Positions 23,809 through 35,844 of a DNA stretch of 64,000 bases are shown here, one piece after another (position 1 is the stretch's first letter; each line of letters begins with the position of its first letter). A model generated the notes under the pieces. It was not told the DNA's origin, did not search any database, and saw only the letters and a program-made list of their open reading frames with translations. The position numbers were made by a program, and so were the translations under genes. Source of the DNA: Entomortierella parvispora (lineage: Eukaryota; Mortierellomycota; Mortierellomycetes; Mortierellales; Mortierellaceae); the NCBI GenBank assembly GCA_963573315.1, contig OY752147.1:620001-684000 (forward strand). The letters run 5' to 3'.

Positions 23809-26800
23809 ATGTCGATGCCATCTAGTCCTCGCCTCCAGTCCTTCCGAGCTGCTCCTCGGTTGATGCCTGTAACCATCGCCGCCGCCAATGTCGACAACAG
23901 AGGTGCTGATCCCGTCCTCAAGGTCGAAGCTCGTCATGACTCAAGGACAAACAGCTACTTTATTCTTTGGAGAGATATTCAAACCCTTTATCCAAAGGCA
24001 GAATACGTGATGGACAATGACAGTGCGTTAGTCTCCTTCATGATCGGAACTGACTTGGAACAGTAAGTTTCATGGTATGTTAATAGCTGCTCCAGGCGAG
24101 AAAGAACGAAATCTGAAGGAACTCGTTGCTTTTAGATTGAAACCACCAAGAATCCCTTACCACAAGGACGTGGTCCTGAATGTAACGCTACCTTCGGCGC
24201 CCTCAGCATATTCCGTTCGTTCCAAGCCTTCCACGGCCTTGAAGATTCCAGACGACAAAGATCGAAAACTGCCCCTCCCCGAGGCTGATGACCCCATCGA
24301 GAAAGCAAAACATATCACCCCTGAACTCAGTATTGCAGACAAAGACGAGAAGGTCCCAGGTACGATCCTGACCGCTGTATCAGCGACTTCTTCCATTCTA
24401 CCCGCAACCCTTGGGATTTCAAAAAACAGTGACCATAATCCGACATACCTTCCTGTTGCTGACCCCATTGAAAAAGCGAGACATACAATCGCCGACATCA
24501 GTATTGCAGGCAAAGATGAAAGGATCCCCAATGTGGTCCCAACTTTGGAGCCATTGACATCCGTAGCTCCTTCCAAGCCGCCCGCAATCCCCAAGATATC
24601 CAAAAACCAAGACCACAATCTGCACCCTCCTGCTGTTGGACCCACTAAAGAAACAAAGCACGTAGTCACCGAACTCGATATCTCAGATAGGGATGAGAGG
24701 GCCCGTCATCCTTTGCCAAACATCTTGCCTCTGGTTTCAAGCAGTTATTTTGGCATGGAGGATACCCGATTCATGATCCCCAGCATCTATCCACACACCA
24801 AGTCTTGGTTCAGTGCTAGGACACCTCGGCTTTTCATTCTCCTTCCTTCAGCAACCGATGTAGTTGCGCGATTCTGCTTGCCATCTCACCTTCGACAATC
24901 GCAGGATACAAAGCAGCCAGTGTCCTTGAATAAGCTCCGGCTATACTTTCTATGTGAATCCTTTGATGGACATTTCTTGCCAAAGCACGAGCATTGGGTT
25001 CATCTGGCACATCAGAGCGGATCCAAGATTGCGCAACCAACCGCGTTTTTGGAAGAGTTTGGAGCGTACATTCTTGCCATCATGGATGCCGTCAAGAAGG
25101 GAGTTGCTGCAAGTTTCAACCTCGGAAGTTTCTGTACCTCAGCTGCAAAACTGGCCCATGAGCTGAACAAGCTGGAAAAAGACGAGATTAACCGGTGTAT
25201 ATCAAGAAGGACCAATGTCGACATATACACCGAAGACAGAGTCGTTGCCATGTTGGATGAGACGATTGCATTTCTCAAGAACATGTCCTGGAAAAGCCCA
25301 AAAACATGGCGAGAAACTGGACAACTGGACAAAGGGTCTTGGAAGGAAGGAGAAGGGATTTGGAACCATATAGAAATGAGCTTGAAACTGTATATTCCCA
25401 AAAGTACAGCCAAGCCCAATCTCTATGGCGATCTCTACAAGATCATCAGTAAAGACGGCTACTGCCAGATGGTCTGCCAAAGTCACTCTCATAGACAATC
25501 GGACTATGACGCGCTGCAGTGGATGATCGGTGCCAATGTTCAAGGCAAGAATCACTTTTTGAATCATTTGAGCCTCCTTTCTTTGGATTTCTCCTCTGCA
25601 GCACAAGGACCAACCTTGTTCAAGGGCCTGGCTCTCGTCAAAACCGTGAGCGAACTGAACTTGAGTCTTAACTGGAACCTCAATGAGGTAGACTTGGAAG
25701 GATTTACTGACGCCATCCTCCAATCGTCCGTGGTCTCGTTACATCTTTACGCAACAATCCCTCGTGGCGAAACTGTCGATGCCACACCACCTACAATGTC
25801 GGCTCGTATGAACTTTCCTCGCGCTGAGCGACGTCGAAATGAACATCTACTCAAAATGCTCGCTAAAGGAAAGCTTCAACGGTTCCTATTTCGTGGACTG
25901 CCAGGTCTGTTTTGGTGCTTGGACGAGGAAGACTATTCAGATACGGACAATCAATGGCCCCTGCTTGGTGGACTCTCTGCTTTTGTGTGGGGCAAGAGAA
26001 AGAGAGTGCCCATGGTCATGGAATCCTTCCCAACTCTCCTCAGTGCAGACTTTCGCACCCTTGACCTTCAATATTGGGTCCTAGAGAAATTTACAGTCTT
26101 GCAGACGCTCAAGATGGACTTTCCAAGTGAGGCAACAACAGGAAGTACCATGCTCCATCACCTCTTGGCTTGCCCGACATTGGAGGAAGTTGAAGTTTAT
26201 TTTTCAAGCACACTCACAGTTCCGGCACAACTTCTCTCGGACGTGGACTCGGTCTTGAAACAGGCGCCGCTATGGAAACACTTTGGTCGCTCACGCTTGA
26301 GATCCTATCGATCAATCGCCCCCGATGGTCATCTTCACCTTGACTTTGTTTCTGAAGGGGGCAAGGAAATGTCGCCTCGATTCTCCTTCTCACTCTATGA
26401 GAAGGGCTATTTGCAATTGGTTCTGAATGACATCTTGACAAAATACGGCTGGGCGATGAAGATACTGAACCTGAGTCAATCCTGGGAGTCACTGAAGGCG
26501 AAATGGCTAATGTCCATCTGCGATTACCAAGGAAAAGAAGGCGTTTGGAATATAGAAGAGTTGCGCCTGCCCCGGACACCGATGGACTACAGTGAACGTC
26601 TCCTTCTTTGGGAGATCCTCGAAAGATCACCCCGGCTGCGTTCGTTGACAATTCCGGTGGCTGGTCCTGGATGCGAGTGGCGGCATCTAAAGGAGTCGAG
26701 ACAAGATTACCTGGAATGGATTATAACAAATATGGGTCTGTGGCTCACGGACTTGTGGATATTTGATTGTCCTGAATGGCACGGATATTCGACCACGGAA

Positions 26801-27313
26801 TTACTACTGCAAAAACCCATCCTTCCAAAACTGACGACCCTTCTGGTTGATTTTACAAAGAATCCTCTGCGTGGGTATAGTTGGCTCGTGGATGTGATCG
26901 CGTCAAATCAAAAATACTTTTCCTTAGTCAAGGCCTCTCCTATCCCGCCCCCATCTATTCCTTCCATGAGGACAAGGTCAGAATACGTGGAGCCCTTACA
27001 GAACATTGCATTGTGTGGGGTGCAGTTCGAAAGCGGTCTAGACCCCATGAAAAGGCTTCTCGAGGCCATCGACTTTTCAGCTGCCTGCAGCATCGTTATT
27101 GTTCGATCGACATTTCATGAGGCGCACTGGAATCTGCTGTTGAGCCGTCTTCCACAAGATGGACTGCTGCCAGACGGATTGCCTGTCCCACTCAGATCGT
27201 TGACCTTGAAGAACACATCTTTGTCGGTGAGCTTGGAAGACATTAGATATAAACAAGAACAGCTTCGGAAGAGGGCGCCTTTGGCCGAACTGACATTGAA
27301 AGAGACGCAATAA
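23809..27313 (+). CDS. Tandem gene A: large lineage-specific protein, N-module + central domain + leucine-rich half
   Basis: Exons 23809..24062 and 24136..27313 give 1143 residues. The intron (73 bases) splits CA|A of LEQ|LKPPRIPYH. Part 1, residues 1-105: a compact module with YFILWRDIQTLYP and a Leu/Phe-rich core. Part 2, about 105-280: a linker with three imperfect 57-59-residue repeats (DPIEKAKH, DPIEKARH and PTKETKH each followed by a DKDE/KDER/DRDE motif). Part 3, about 290-540: a conserved domain beginning IPSIYPHTK, with ARTPRLFILLPSA, LEEFGAYILAIMDAVKKG and a GYCQMVCQSH motif. Part 4, about 560-1143: irregular leucine-rich repeats (TVSELNLSLNWNLNEVDL, PRLRSLTIPV). Gene B downstream shares parts 1, 3 and 4. 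I recognise the module style from Mortierellaceae proteomes but know of no assigned function. No NTPase P-loop, membrane segment or signal peptide was seen. An intracellular LRR recognition protein is possible (inference). Confidence 0.82.
24230..24730 (+). repeat. Three in-frame 57-59-codon repeats inside tandem gene A
   Basis: Units anchored by DPIEKAKH (GAC at 24290), DPIEKARH (24461) and PTKETKH (24638), spaced 171 and 177 bases. Each is followed by a DKDE-like acidic motif and, between units, by a Pro/Thr linker ending in KxxDHN. Absent from gene B, which has a shorter Pro/Ala-rich linker. Confidence 0.75.
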
Positions 27314-27712
27314 ACACCTTTTTTTTACCCTTGCAGTCTCTTGTCGAATCTCATGTGTCACGGAGACGCCACCAATTTCAAATCGACTGTTCGTCATGCA
27401 AGTTCCATATGCAGCACGCGCTGGACATCTTGACGCCCCTCATCGTCTCTGTAGATGTACCAGAAGCTTTGCCCGCCAGCCTGGTGAAACAGAAAAGATG
27501 TGGTTTTGTGTGCAATGCATGCCTCTTTCTTTTTAGTCTTGCATGATAAACAAAAAGGCGTGAGCTCCCTCAATCCTCCCACTCTCTTTTTTTTCTCTTA
27601 TTCTCGGCTTCTCCTACTCCTCCTTTCCTTTTTCTTCTTCCTCCATCTTCATCCTTCCCTAATCTTGGCGACAAATCGGGATATTCACAAGGACCAGCAG
27701 CGAATATCAGTG

Positions 27713-30700
27713 ATGTCCCAGAAGCCAATCCTCCAATCTTTCAGGGTTGCACCCTGGTGCCAAACTCCGTCCTCGGCCTCATTTCCTGATATTATCAAGA
27801 TTACGGCCGTTTATGATCAACTGACAGAGAAACATGTCCTTCTTTGGAGGGATATCTTGCTGCCGTTCCCAAACGCGCAATGCATCCTAGACGTCGATGT
27901 CCTCGTTTTCTTTGCAGAAAAGGCCAATTTCGAACAGTAGGGGTCCAGGAACACCTGCCTTTTGATGTGGGATTAATGAAGCCTTGGTTGAGAGTCTTGA
28001 CATCTTTTTTTTCTTCATTATACCCTCTTTTCGTTCTTCAGATTGATGCCTCTCAGGATCCATTACCGTGAAGGAAAAGTCTTGGATGTTGTCCTGTCTT
28101 CCACGCCACATGAATCTTCGACATCAACAGAGACGTATGCCCTTCCTGCAGAGATAATTGCTCCTCCGGTCGAAACAGCTCCTCGTCTTGCAGAGACGGC
28201 TGCCCTTCCTGTCGCCCCCCCTACAAAGACGTCCTCCCTGCTTGTAGAACCACTTGTAGAACCACTTGCCTTCCCTGCAAAGACGTCTGCCTCCTTTGCC
28301 AAAGAAAACAAGGTCCATAACCAACCTCTATCCTCCGCAGAGCCTGCAGAGTCGACAATTTCGAAACTCAGTGTCCATGACCAAGTCATCAAGATCTCGC
28401 CAACGCCAACGTCAACGCCAAAGGTGATTACCAAATGGCCTCCTCAAAACATCATCCCACTGAAGGATATTCAGTTCCGGATCCCCGGCATCTATCCTCA
28501 CTCCAAGTATTGGTCCTATGCAAGAACACCTCGGCTCTTCATCCTCCTTCCCTCGACTGCCGCTGTCGCAGCACGATTATCTGAACCTCACCAACAGGTA
28601 TCCCCAAATCAACTCCGGCTCTACTTTTTCTGCGAATCCCACGATGGTCGCCCCACCCAAGAGAAAGTTCATTGGGTCCATCTGTCACAGCGTGTCGGAT
28701 GCAGAATAGCACGACCCACCATGTTCTTGAAAGAATTTGGAGCTTACATTCTTACCGTCATGGAAGCTGTACGGAAGGGCTTGGCACAGGGCTCCGAAAG
28801 TAACTGTACTCCAGCTGCGAAACTGGCTCAAGAACTGAACGAGCTGGAGAAAGAAGAGATACGCTTGTGGAAATCAAAACGTCCTGCATCATCAGGAGCC
28901 ATGGAATATGTATACACCGAGGACAACGTCACCGATATGCTGGATAACATGATTGTATATCTTAAAACCCAAGCCCAGAAAAATTCGAAAACGTGGCGAA
29001 AACCCGGGAAACTGGACAAAGGCTCTTGGAAGGAATGGGGTGGGATCTGGCGACACATCGATACAGAGCTGAGGAAGAGCATCCCAAACACAGATATCCT
29101 CACCCACCTCTTTGGCAATCTTCATCAATGCTTCAGCAACAGTGGCCATTGTCAGCTAATATGCGAAAAACATGCCGAGTCACACGTCCAGGACGAGGCC
29201 ATTCCGGTGTATTTCCGCGGGATGGTGGACGGAGCCTTCTTCGCAGAATGCATTGGTTGCTTGGTCATAGACGCTCTATCCCCATCTGAAGCTCAAACCC
29301 TGTATGATATTCTGGTCCAGGCCAAGAGAGTACATGAACTGGACGTCACCTTTAACTGGGATGTCTCCATGACTGATCTTCAAGAGTTCTCATCGGCAAT
29401 TCTTCAGTCGACAGTGGTCAATCTTCGCCTTCATATAACGGTCCCCGAAGCGAACACAGAGTTTGTTTCTGCAGGAATTACTTTGAGGGCACCCATGGAT
29501 GACAAACGTGCGCGGCGATATGAACCTTTCTTGAGCATGCTTGCCAAGGGTAAAATCGAGCAATTCTCCTTCAACGGACTGCCGGATCTGTTTTGGCCCA
29601 CGAGTGAACTACTGGCCACAAAAGCATTCCCATCTGTCCGTACAATGGATTCAAGGAACTCGAAAATTGAGACCCAAATACTGAAGAAGTTCACCGCCTT
29701 GAAGGTACTCAAGATGAGCTTCATTGATATCCTTCACTTGACACCCAGCGAGAAGCTCGATTTCGTTTCAGCATGCCCTACATTGGAAGTGATCGAGATG
29801 TATACCCCCACCGAAAACCAGGTATATCTAAATCCCGCCAAATTGTTCGCCAAGCAACTCTTTCACTTTGTAGAATCGATTGTGCAACAAAAGACTACAG
29901 CGGAAAAAAAGACACGATTCGGCCTGACATCTCTTCGGGTCAATTTCCTGGGGGGAGAATACTTCTATTTGGACTTTGTGGCTGAGAGCGATGGTACATT
30001 CTCTCCACGGATTTCTATTTTTCTTGGCACGAGAGACGGAAAATGTCTACAGCCGATAATACCGGACCTTGTGACAAAGTACGGATGGGCCATTCAGGAG
30101 CTGAGCCTTGAACGGTCATGGGATCCGTTGAATGTGAGGGCCTTGCTTAAATCTATCCAGGACAAGGTCGGCAAAGACGGAATATCGAACCTTGAAGCCC
30201 TTAGATTGCCCCGATGTCCCTTGAACTTTTACGAAATGGTCCCTCTCCAGCGCATCCTCGAGAGATCCCCGGGTCTGCAAAAGTTGGATGTGTCCATGGC
30301 TTGCGCGGGTGTCGACCATTGGCGGCCAGAGACTTCGAGGCAAGACTATTTGAACTGGATCGTCAAATACCTAGGACCGTGGCTCACACATCTCTCCCTG
30401 GATGACTGTTTCGGGTGGAATACTGAATCAACACAGCCCAGGCTGCTACACAAGTCTTCCCTTCCAAGGCTGGAGCACCTGAATGTATCCTTCGCAGAGG
30501 ATCTTGTGAACGACTTTGACTGGCTTATCGAAGTAATCGCATCCCATGCTTCTTTCTCTACCGCCGCCGCCACCACAACTGCTGCTGCTGCTTCTGCTGC
30601 ACCTTTTGATCCATACCGGCTTTCCTCATTTGTATTGGACAGAGTGGATGCCAAAAAAGACAAGACCCGCGATCTGTGGAAGAAGCTTTTGGGGGTCATT

Positions 30701-30949
30701 GATTTTTCCGTTCTGAAAACCCTCTTCATTTTAAACTCGGAGGCCTTTGGCGAAGAACAATGGAAAACATTTCTCGGTTCTCTTCCCAAGGACGGGGTGT
30801 GGGCCGACGGGACCCTTGTCTGCTTGGATCAAGTATTTTTCAAAGGCACTTCCTTGGCAGCAAATACCCTTGATTCCAGAGCACACCAGCTCTTCAAGAG
30901 GGCCCATTTGGCTCAGTTAGTAATGATTCCAAGCAAAGAAGAAACGTGA
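27713..30949 (+). CDS. Tandem gene B: paralogue of gene A, leucine-rich lineage-specific protein
   Basis: Exons 27713..27936 and 28042..30949 give 1043 residues. The intron falls at the same codon as in gene A (EQ split CA|A), with donor GTAGGG and acceptor TTCAG. The N-module has HVLLWRDILLPFPNAQ then LMPLRIHYREGKVLDVVL; a Pro/Ala/Thr linker follows; the central domain starts near residue 222 (IPGIYPHSK, ARTPRLFILLPST, LKEFGAYILTVMEAVRKG, GHCQLICEKH); irregular leucine-rich repeats start near 498. An Ala/Thr run of simple GCx/ACx codons (30560-30602) interrupts the last repeats. No start upstream of MSQKP fits well. The gap to gene A is 399 bases. Shared intron position and order of domains show duplication of a whole gene; divergence is considerable, so the duplication is not recent. 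Confidence 0.82.
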
Positions 30950-31447
30950 ACCCATCAAAAAGATCTTCACAAAAAATCGAGACCTTTTTTTTTTTTACTG
31001 TTTTTATTGCCTTTGCTTGCAAGGAGGGGGATTGGTAGTGTATGTAAGCCATTGGTCGGGGAAGAAGAACAGGAAAAAAGAGTGGAAAGGGAACGGAAAT
31101 GAAAGCTGAAAATGAGGACATGGGTATACATGTTGAGAAAACGAAGAAAAATGCAAGCGTCTTTTTTTTTGTTTTTTTGTTGTTGTTTTTTCTGTTTGTT
31201 GTTTTTTCTGTTTGTTGTTTGTAAGCGTGTGTGCGAAGTGTGTGAGCGTGAGAGCATGGTGGCCTTTTTTTTGCTGTGGGGGATCTTTGGCCAAGAACGA
31301 AAACGGAGAGTAGAAATGAAAAAGGAAAGCGAGAAAAAAAATGGGGTATGTGCCTTTCTTTTTTTTTTTTTTGCCATTGCTTTCGGGGCCGCAAAAAAAA
31401 AATAATGAACAAAAATGACAAGGGAATAGATGAGGAGAAAAGACCGG
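30950..31447. other. Intergenic with T/A tracts
   Basis: Convergent 3' flanks of gene B and the zinc-finger gene. T10-T13 runs near 30983, 31161 and 31360 and a TTTCTGTTTGTTGTTT duplication at 31187-31219. No gene supported. Confidence 0.6.
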
Positions 31448-34400
31448 CTACAGCTGATGTGCATCAACTGGAGCGGGGCCGTATCCCATGTCCAAGGACA
31501 TGGGCTGGGGTGGGTGACTCAAGACCGACGGGGCGATCGTGCCTTCGGACAAAAGATACATGTTAGCGTCCCCTGGTCCTCCATTTTGAATCATGGACAA
31601 ATTGATCCCATCTGGAGCTGGAGCTGATGTCGGCATTGGCCCGCCCATCGAAGCAATATTGGCAGGGGAAGGCAACGTCAAGGGCATACCAGGCATTGAA
31701 ATGCCCATGGTAATTGGCAGCGACGCAGACAATGCCATTGGGATTGTCACCGGTATTGAGCCTGACTCGATCGAAGTTTGGCATCCCGGGGTTTCTGTTG
31801 GTGTCGGGTGGTGTGATCCTGCTGTGTTTTGTGCAATATAGACTGTGGGATCCAGTAGCATAGGTCGCCCTTCAGATCCATGTGGGACATTGCTCAAGAC
31901 CATTGACAAGGTTGGGATCGAGGATGACGAAGAGTTTGTCGAAAGAGCCGGCGAGAGAAGCGCATTGGCGAATTCTGACATCGGTTGGGGGCCATATCCT
32001 GTCTCTCCGCCATTGGACATTGCCGCAGGATTAGGTGAGCACCTTCCAGACGATGTGGCACTCGCTGCAACCGGCCTTGAAGTAAGCAACGGGTCGGGCA
32101 TCGCCGTGAGGAATGAGGACTGTGTGGGGTATGGAGCGCTGGTGACACTCGAGACCAACGCGGCAGCACTTTGACTCTGCTGGCGTCTATGCTTTGTTGC
32201 TTTGCCAGAGCTTCCAGTGTAACCGGGGTGATAAGGGTGACTCGACTGTGCTGAAGATGAGGCGGAGCCAGAGTTTCTTTCATGGGCTGCGCCTGAACCG
32301 CGCAACGGACCATTTGCTTGGGGTTTGGGTTCATGTGCAAGCTCGTGCTTTTTGAGGGAACGGGCGTGATAATACGCCTTTGGACAACCCTCCACTGGAC
32401 ACACATATGGGCGTATGTTGGAATGTGTTTTGGTGTGAGTAGTCAAAGAATCCGGTCTGGAAAACTTTTTATCGCAACCTAGAGCCACCAGAATTGAGGA
32501 GTTAGCGCATCTAGACAGATGCTAGAGGTATTTCACCTATACTCGTGAGACAAGCTTCTTACCTGGGACAAGGCATCTAAAAGGGCGCTCTCCCGTGTGT
32601 GTCCGCAAATGGTTGTACATCTTGTGGCGCTTTGTGAAGGGTTTAAGAAGACGTGGGCAGCCTTGCCAGCTGCAACTGTAGGATGCCTTCCCACTGCCGA
32701 TGTGAAGCTCAGCCACATGTTCGTTCAATGCGACCATCGATTCAAGTGTCATTCCACAGTCTCTCCACAGGCAGACCAGCTGCTGCGGTGTGCCTGGGGG
32801 GTCGTCTGCCCCATGCGTATCATCCGTGGATCCTTTACGAGACGTTCCCTGCGACCCTTCACCCTCATCTCCTTCGTTGTCCTCATCATCAAGTTCATCT
32901 TCGTTATCCTCATCATCGTCATCTGGGTCGTCTTCATCTCCATTCTGTGAGGACACGAGGACAGCATGGAGATTTGTTGGGGACTTGACAGCATAAGGGC
33001 TCAGGAGAGGAGACGTCAGCCTTCGTTCTTCCGAGTCATCGCTGGAGCTACCTTCATGTCCCGATAACGATGGCTCTGAAGGCGGCGGAGGTGAAACTGC
33101 CGTTGGTGGTGGGGAAGCTGTGGTCCTGTGCGAACACTGCTCCTGCTTTATCTGTTGCTGCTGATGTCTTTGTTGCTGCTGTTGTGCAGCGATGGGTGTC
33201 GTTAATTTGGAAACTGCTACGACATGGAAGATCCGGACTACGCATTAGTAGGCCATGATATCTCATCACGGAAACGACAGTTTGGACTCGAATACTTACG
33301 GAATGACTCTGAGGAAAGTTCCTTATCGCCTGGCTCTTGCTTGACTGTACTCATCCTTCGGAGTGGGATCGAACCTTCAATCTGGCGTTCGTACTCCATG
33401 ACCTTCTCAATCAACTCTTGCTTCGACAGCTCTGCCAACTCTGAGCGCGTTGAAGGAGGGTCCAACTCCAGAGTCTCCGACTTGATATCACGAAGAGCCG
33501 AGTCGTTCAGAGTATGAAGCTGGAAGGTAGAGGATACCTCCATGATTGTATCCACAATAGAATTATGAATAGGCCCGAGGATGGGTGAAGGCGCTGACAA
33601 AGGTCCTGGAGAACAGAGTTGATTGTTTTCATTTGGAGAGCCGAACCCGGAAGACAGTGGCATTGCGCGAGCTTGAATATCCGACACATTGATCTTCAAT
33701 CCAGCCGCCGCTGCAGCGCGAGGAGAGCGGCTCTGATGCGGATCGACGCGATGTGAGGCATCAAAAAGAGCTTGCTCTTTAGCCGCCATCTTTTGCTGCT
33801 GCTGCTGCAAAAATTCATTCTTTTGCAACATGATACGAAGTTCTGGTGAGTGATGACCTGATGACGGGTGGCGACGATGACGTTTGGACGGATCGACTGC
33901 TAGATTTGCGGTTGAAGCCTCTGACGGTGTGAAAGCTGGTGAGGTGTTGGAGCTTGACGGATGAGAAGATGAAGGCAGCATTGAAGGTACCATCGGTGTG
34001 ATTCCAGTCATTGACTCTGTGGAGGAGTTGGGTGTTGGGTATGCAAGTTCGCTTGCTCTTCCTGGACCAGATTGGGGCACATGGGACATGCTGAAGCCAC
34101 CAACCTCTACTCCGTGCGGCATGGGTCCTTGCATATGTGGTGCCTGAACATCTTGTCTCATTCCTGTTCCTGCTCCCGTAAGTGCATCCATCTCCTGAGC
34201 GGTGCTCGTCATGATTTGAGTTGCACCCATGACCAGCATGTTTTGTCGGATAGGCATCATAATCGGGGGCATGCTGCCTTCGACGGGACTGACCAGGGAC
34301 TGCTGTGACGCTACCAACGCTCCTGATGTCATCATTTCTTGAACATGATGCTGCTGAAGTTGTTGTTGCTGTTGCTGCTGCTGCTGTATCTGTGCGTTTA

Positions 34401-35844
34401 ATACATGTATGTCCAGTGGCGGTTGAACATGGCCATCATATGATGGGTGATGGCGGTGCATTCCACGGGGTTGTGCAGTGGGTTGCTGCGAGGGAATCAC
34501 GGGCGTCTGCGACCGAGATTGGGCGTTGATGTGTTCATGAATAAGGATCGTATTCTGATGCACGGTCATCTCTGGAGCGGAGACTGGTATACTGTTGGCA
34601 AGCATATGCTGTTGTTGCTGTTGTTGTTGCTGAAGCTGAAGCTGTTGTTGCTGAAGCTGGAACTGCTGCTGTTGCTGTTGCTGATGTAGCTGCTGTTGCA
34701 ATTGTTGTTGCTGCTGTTGCTGCTGCTGCTGCTGCTGCATGTGCTCTTGCTGGATCTGCTGCTGATGCATCTGCTCCACGTGTTGGGCTTGCTCGATAAC
34801 TTGGTGGTATGACATTGCCTGCGACTCCGTTACTGACACCATCGGAGGGCTAGCGAGGAGTTGCTGTTGCACTGTAGTTGGTGGCATGGATGAGATGAGA
34901 GGCTGTTGCTGTTGCTGCTGCTGCTGATGCGCTTGAGAGCTCTGGTAATCGTCAACCACCCCTGCAGTCACCTGTTGTTGAAGCAACTGTTGCTGCTGCT
35001 CCTGTTGCTGCTGCTGTTGCTGCTGCTGCTGCTCAAACTGCTGCTGCTCAAACTGCTGCTCAAACTGCTGCTGCTGAATTTGCTGCTGAATTTGCGCTTG
35101 CTGTTGCTGCATTTGGGCATGCTGTTGTTGGAGCTGCACTTGCTGCTGCTGCTGCTGCTGCTGGATCTGCTGTTGCTGTTGCTGCATTTGATGGTTTTGG
35201 ATCATTTGCTGTTGCTGCTGTAGCACAAGGTGTAGAGCTGCTGCCTGTTGTTGCTCCTGTTGAAGTTGCTGTTGCTGTTGTTGCTGCTGGCTAGTAGGCA
35301 CGGCAACAAAACGCTGTCCTTGGTGAGATGCAGTGCTTGAGAGAACGATCCCTTCCATTTGGAACGAGGTGGGAATAATTGAGCCTTCCTGCGAATAGAC
35401 AAGTGCAGACTGTGGAAGTGGCCCGTTGCTCATAATGAGAGGCTGGCCTTGAGAGGCAAGGTGTGCTGGCTGCTGCTGCTGCTGTTGTTGTTGTTGCTGT
35501 TGCTGTTGCTGTTGGTGCTGTTGCTGTTGTTGTTGTTGTTGTTGGTGCAAGAGTTGCTGATGGTGCTGTTGCTGCTGCTGGTAAAGTTGCTGTTGTTGTT
35601 GATGATGATGATGATGCTGGATTTGTTGTTGGTGTTGCTGATGTTGCTGGTGCATTTGTTGAAGGTCATTATTGTCGTTCAAAGGGCGAAACAGGTCGTC
35701 CTGGGGATGTCCAGTGATCACGAGATGTTCGTTGTCCTTGCTGGTGTTCATGTTGGTCGTGTTGCTGTTGATATTGTTGGAGAGGATGGTTGGGTCATTA
35801 GGAGCGGAGGAAAACCCCACGAGGTGATTGTTGGGGTCGCTCAT
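31448..35844 (-). CDS. C2H2 zinc-finger protein (GLI/Zap1-like finger array) with polyglutamine N-terminus
   Basis: Minus-strand exons 35844..33300, 33213..32563 and 32478..31448 give 1408 residues. Residues 1-700 are dominated by glutamine runs coded by mixed CAG/CAA, with a five-His run from a TGATGATG-type repeat near 35600. A short helical stretch (LSKQELIEKVMEYERQIEG) ends exon 1. Exon 2 has an Asp/Glu run then fingers: CLWRDC...HVAELH (about 996-1019), CSWQGC...HLRTH (about 1029-1054), CLVPG|CDKKFSRPDSLTTH split by the second intron at G|C, and CPVEGCPKAYYHARSLKKHE. HTGERPF and HSNIRPY linkers are typical of DNA-binding arrays. The C-terminal 290 residues are Pro/Ser/Gly/Met-rich. Probably a nuclear transcription factor with Q-rich activation or condensate-forming regions (inference). 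Target unknown. Confidence 0.87.
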
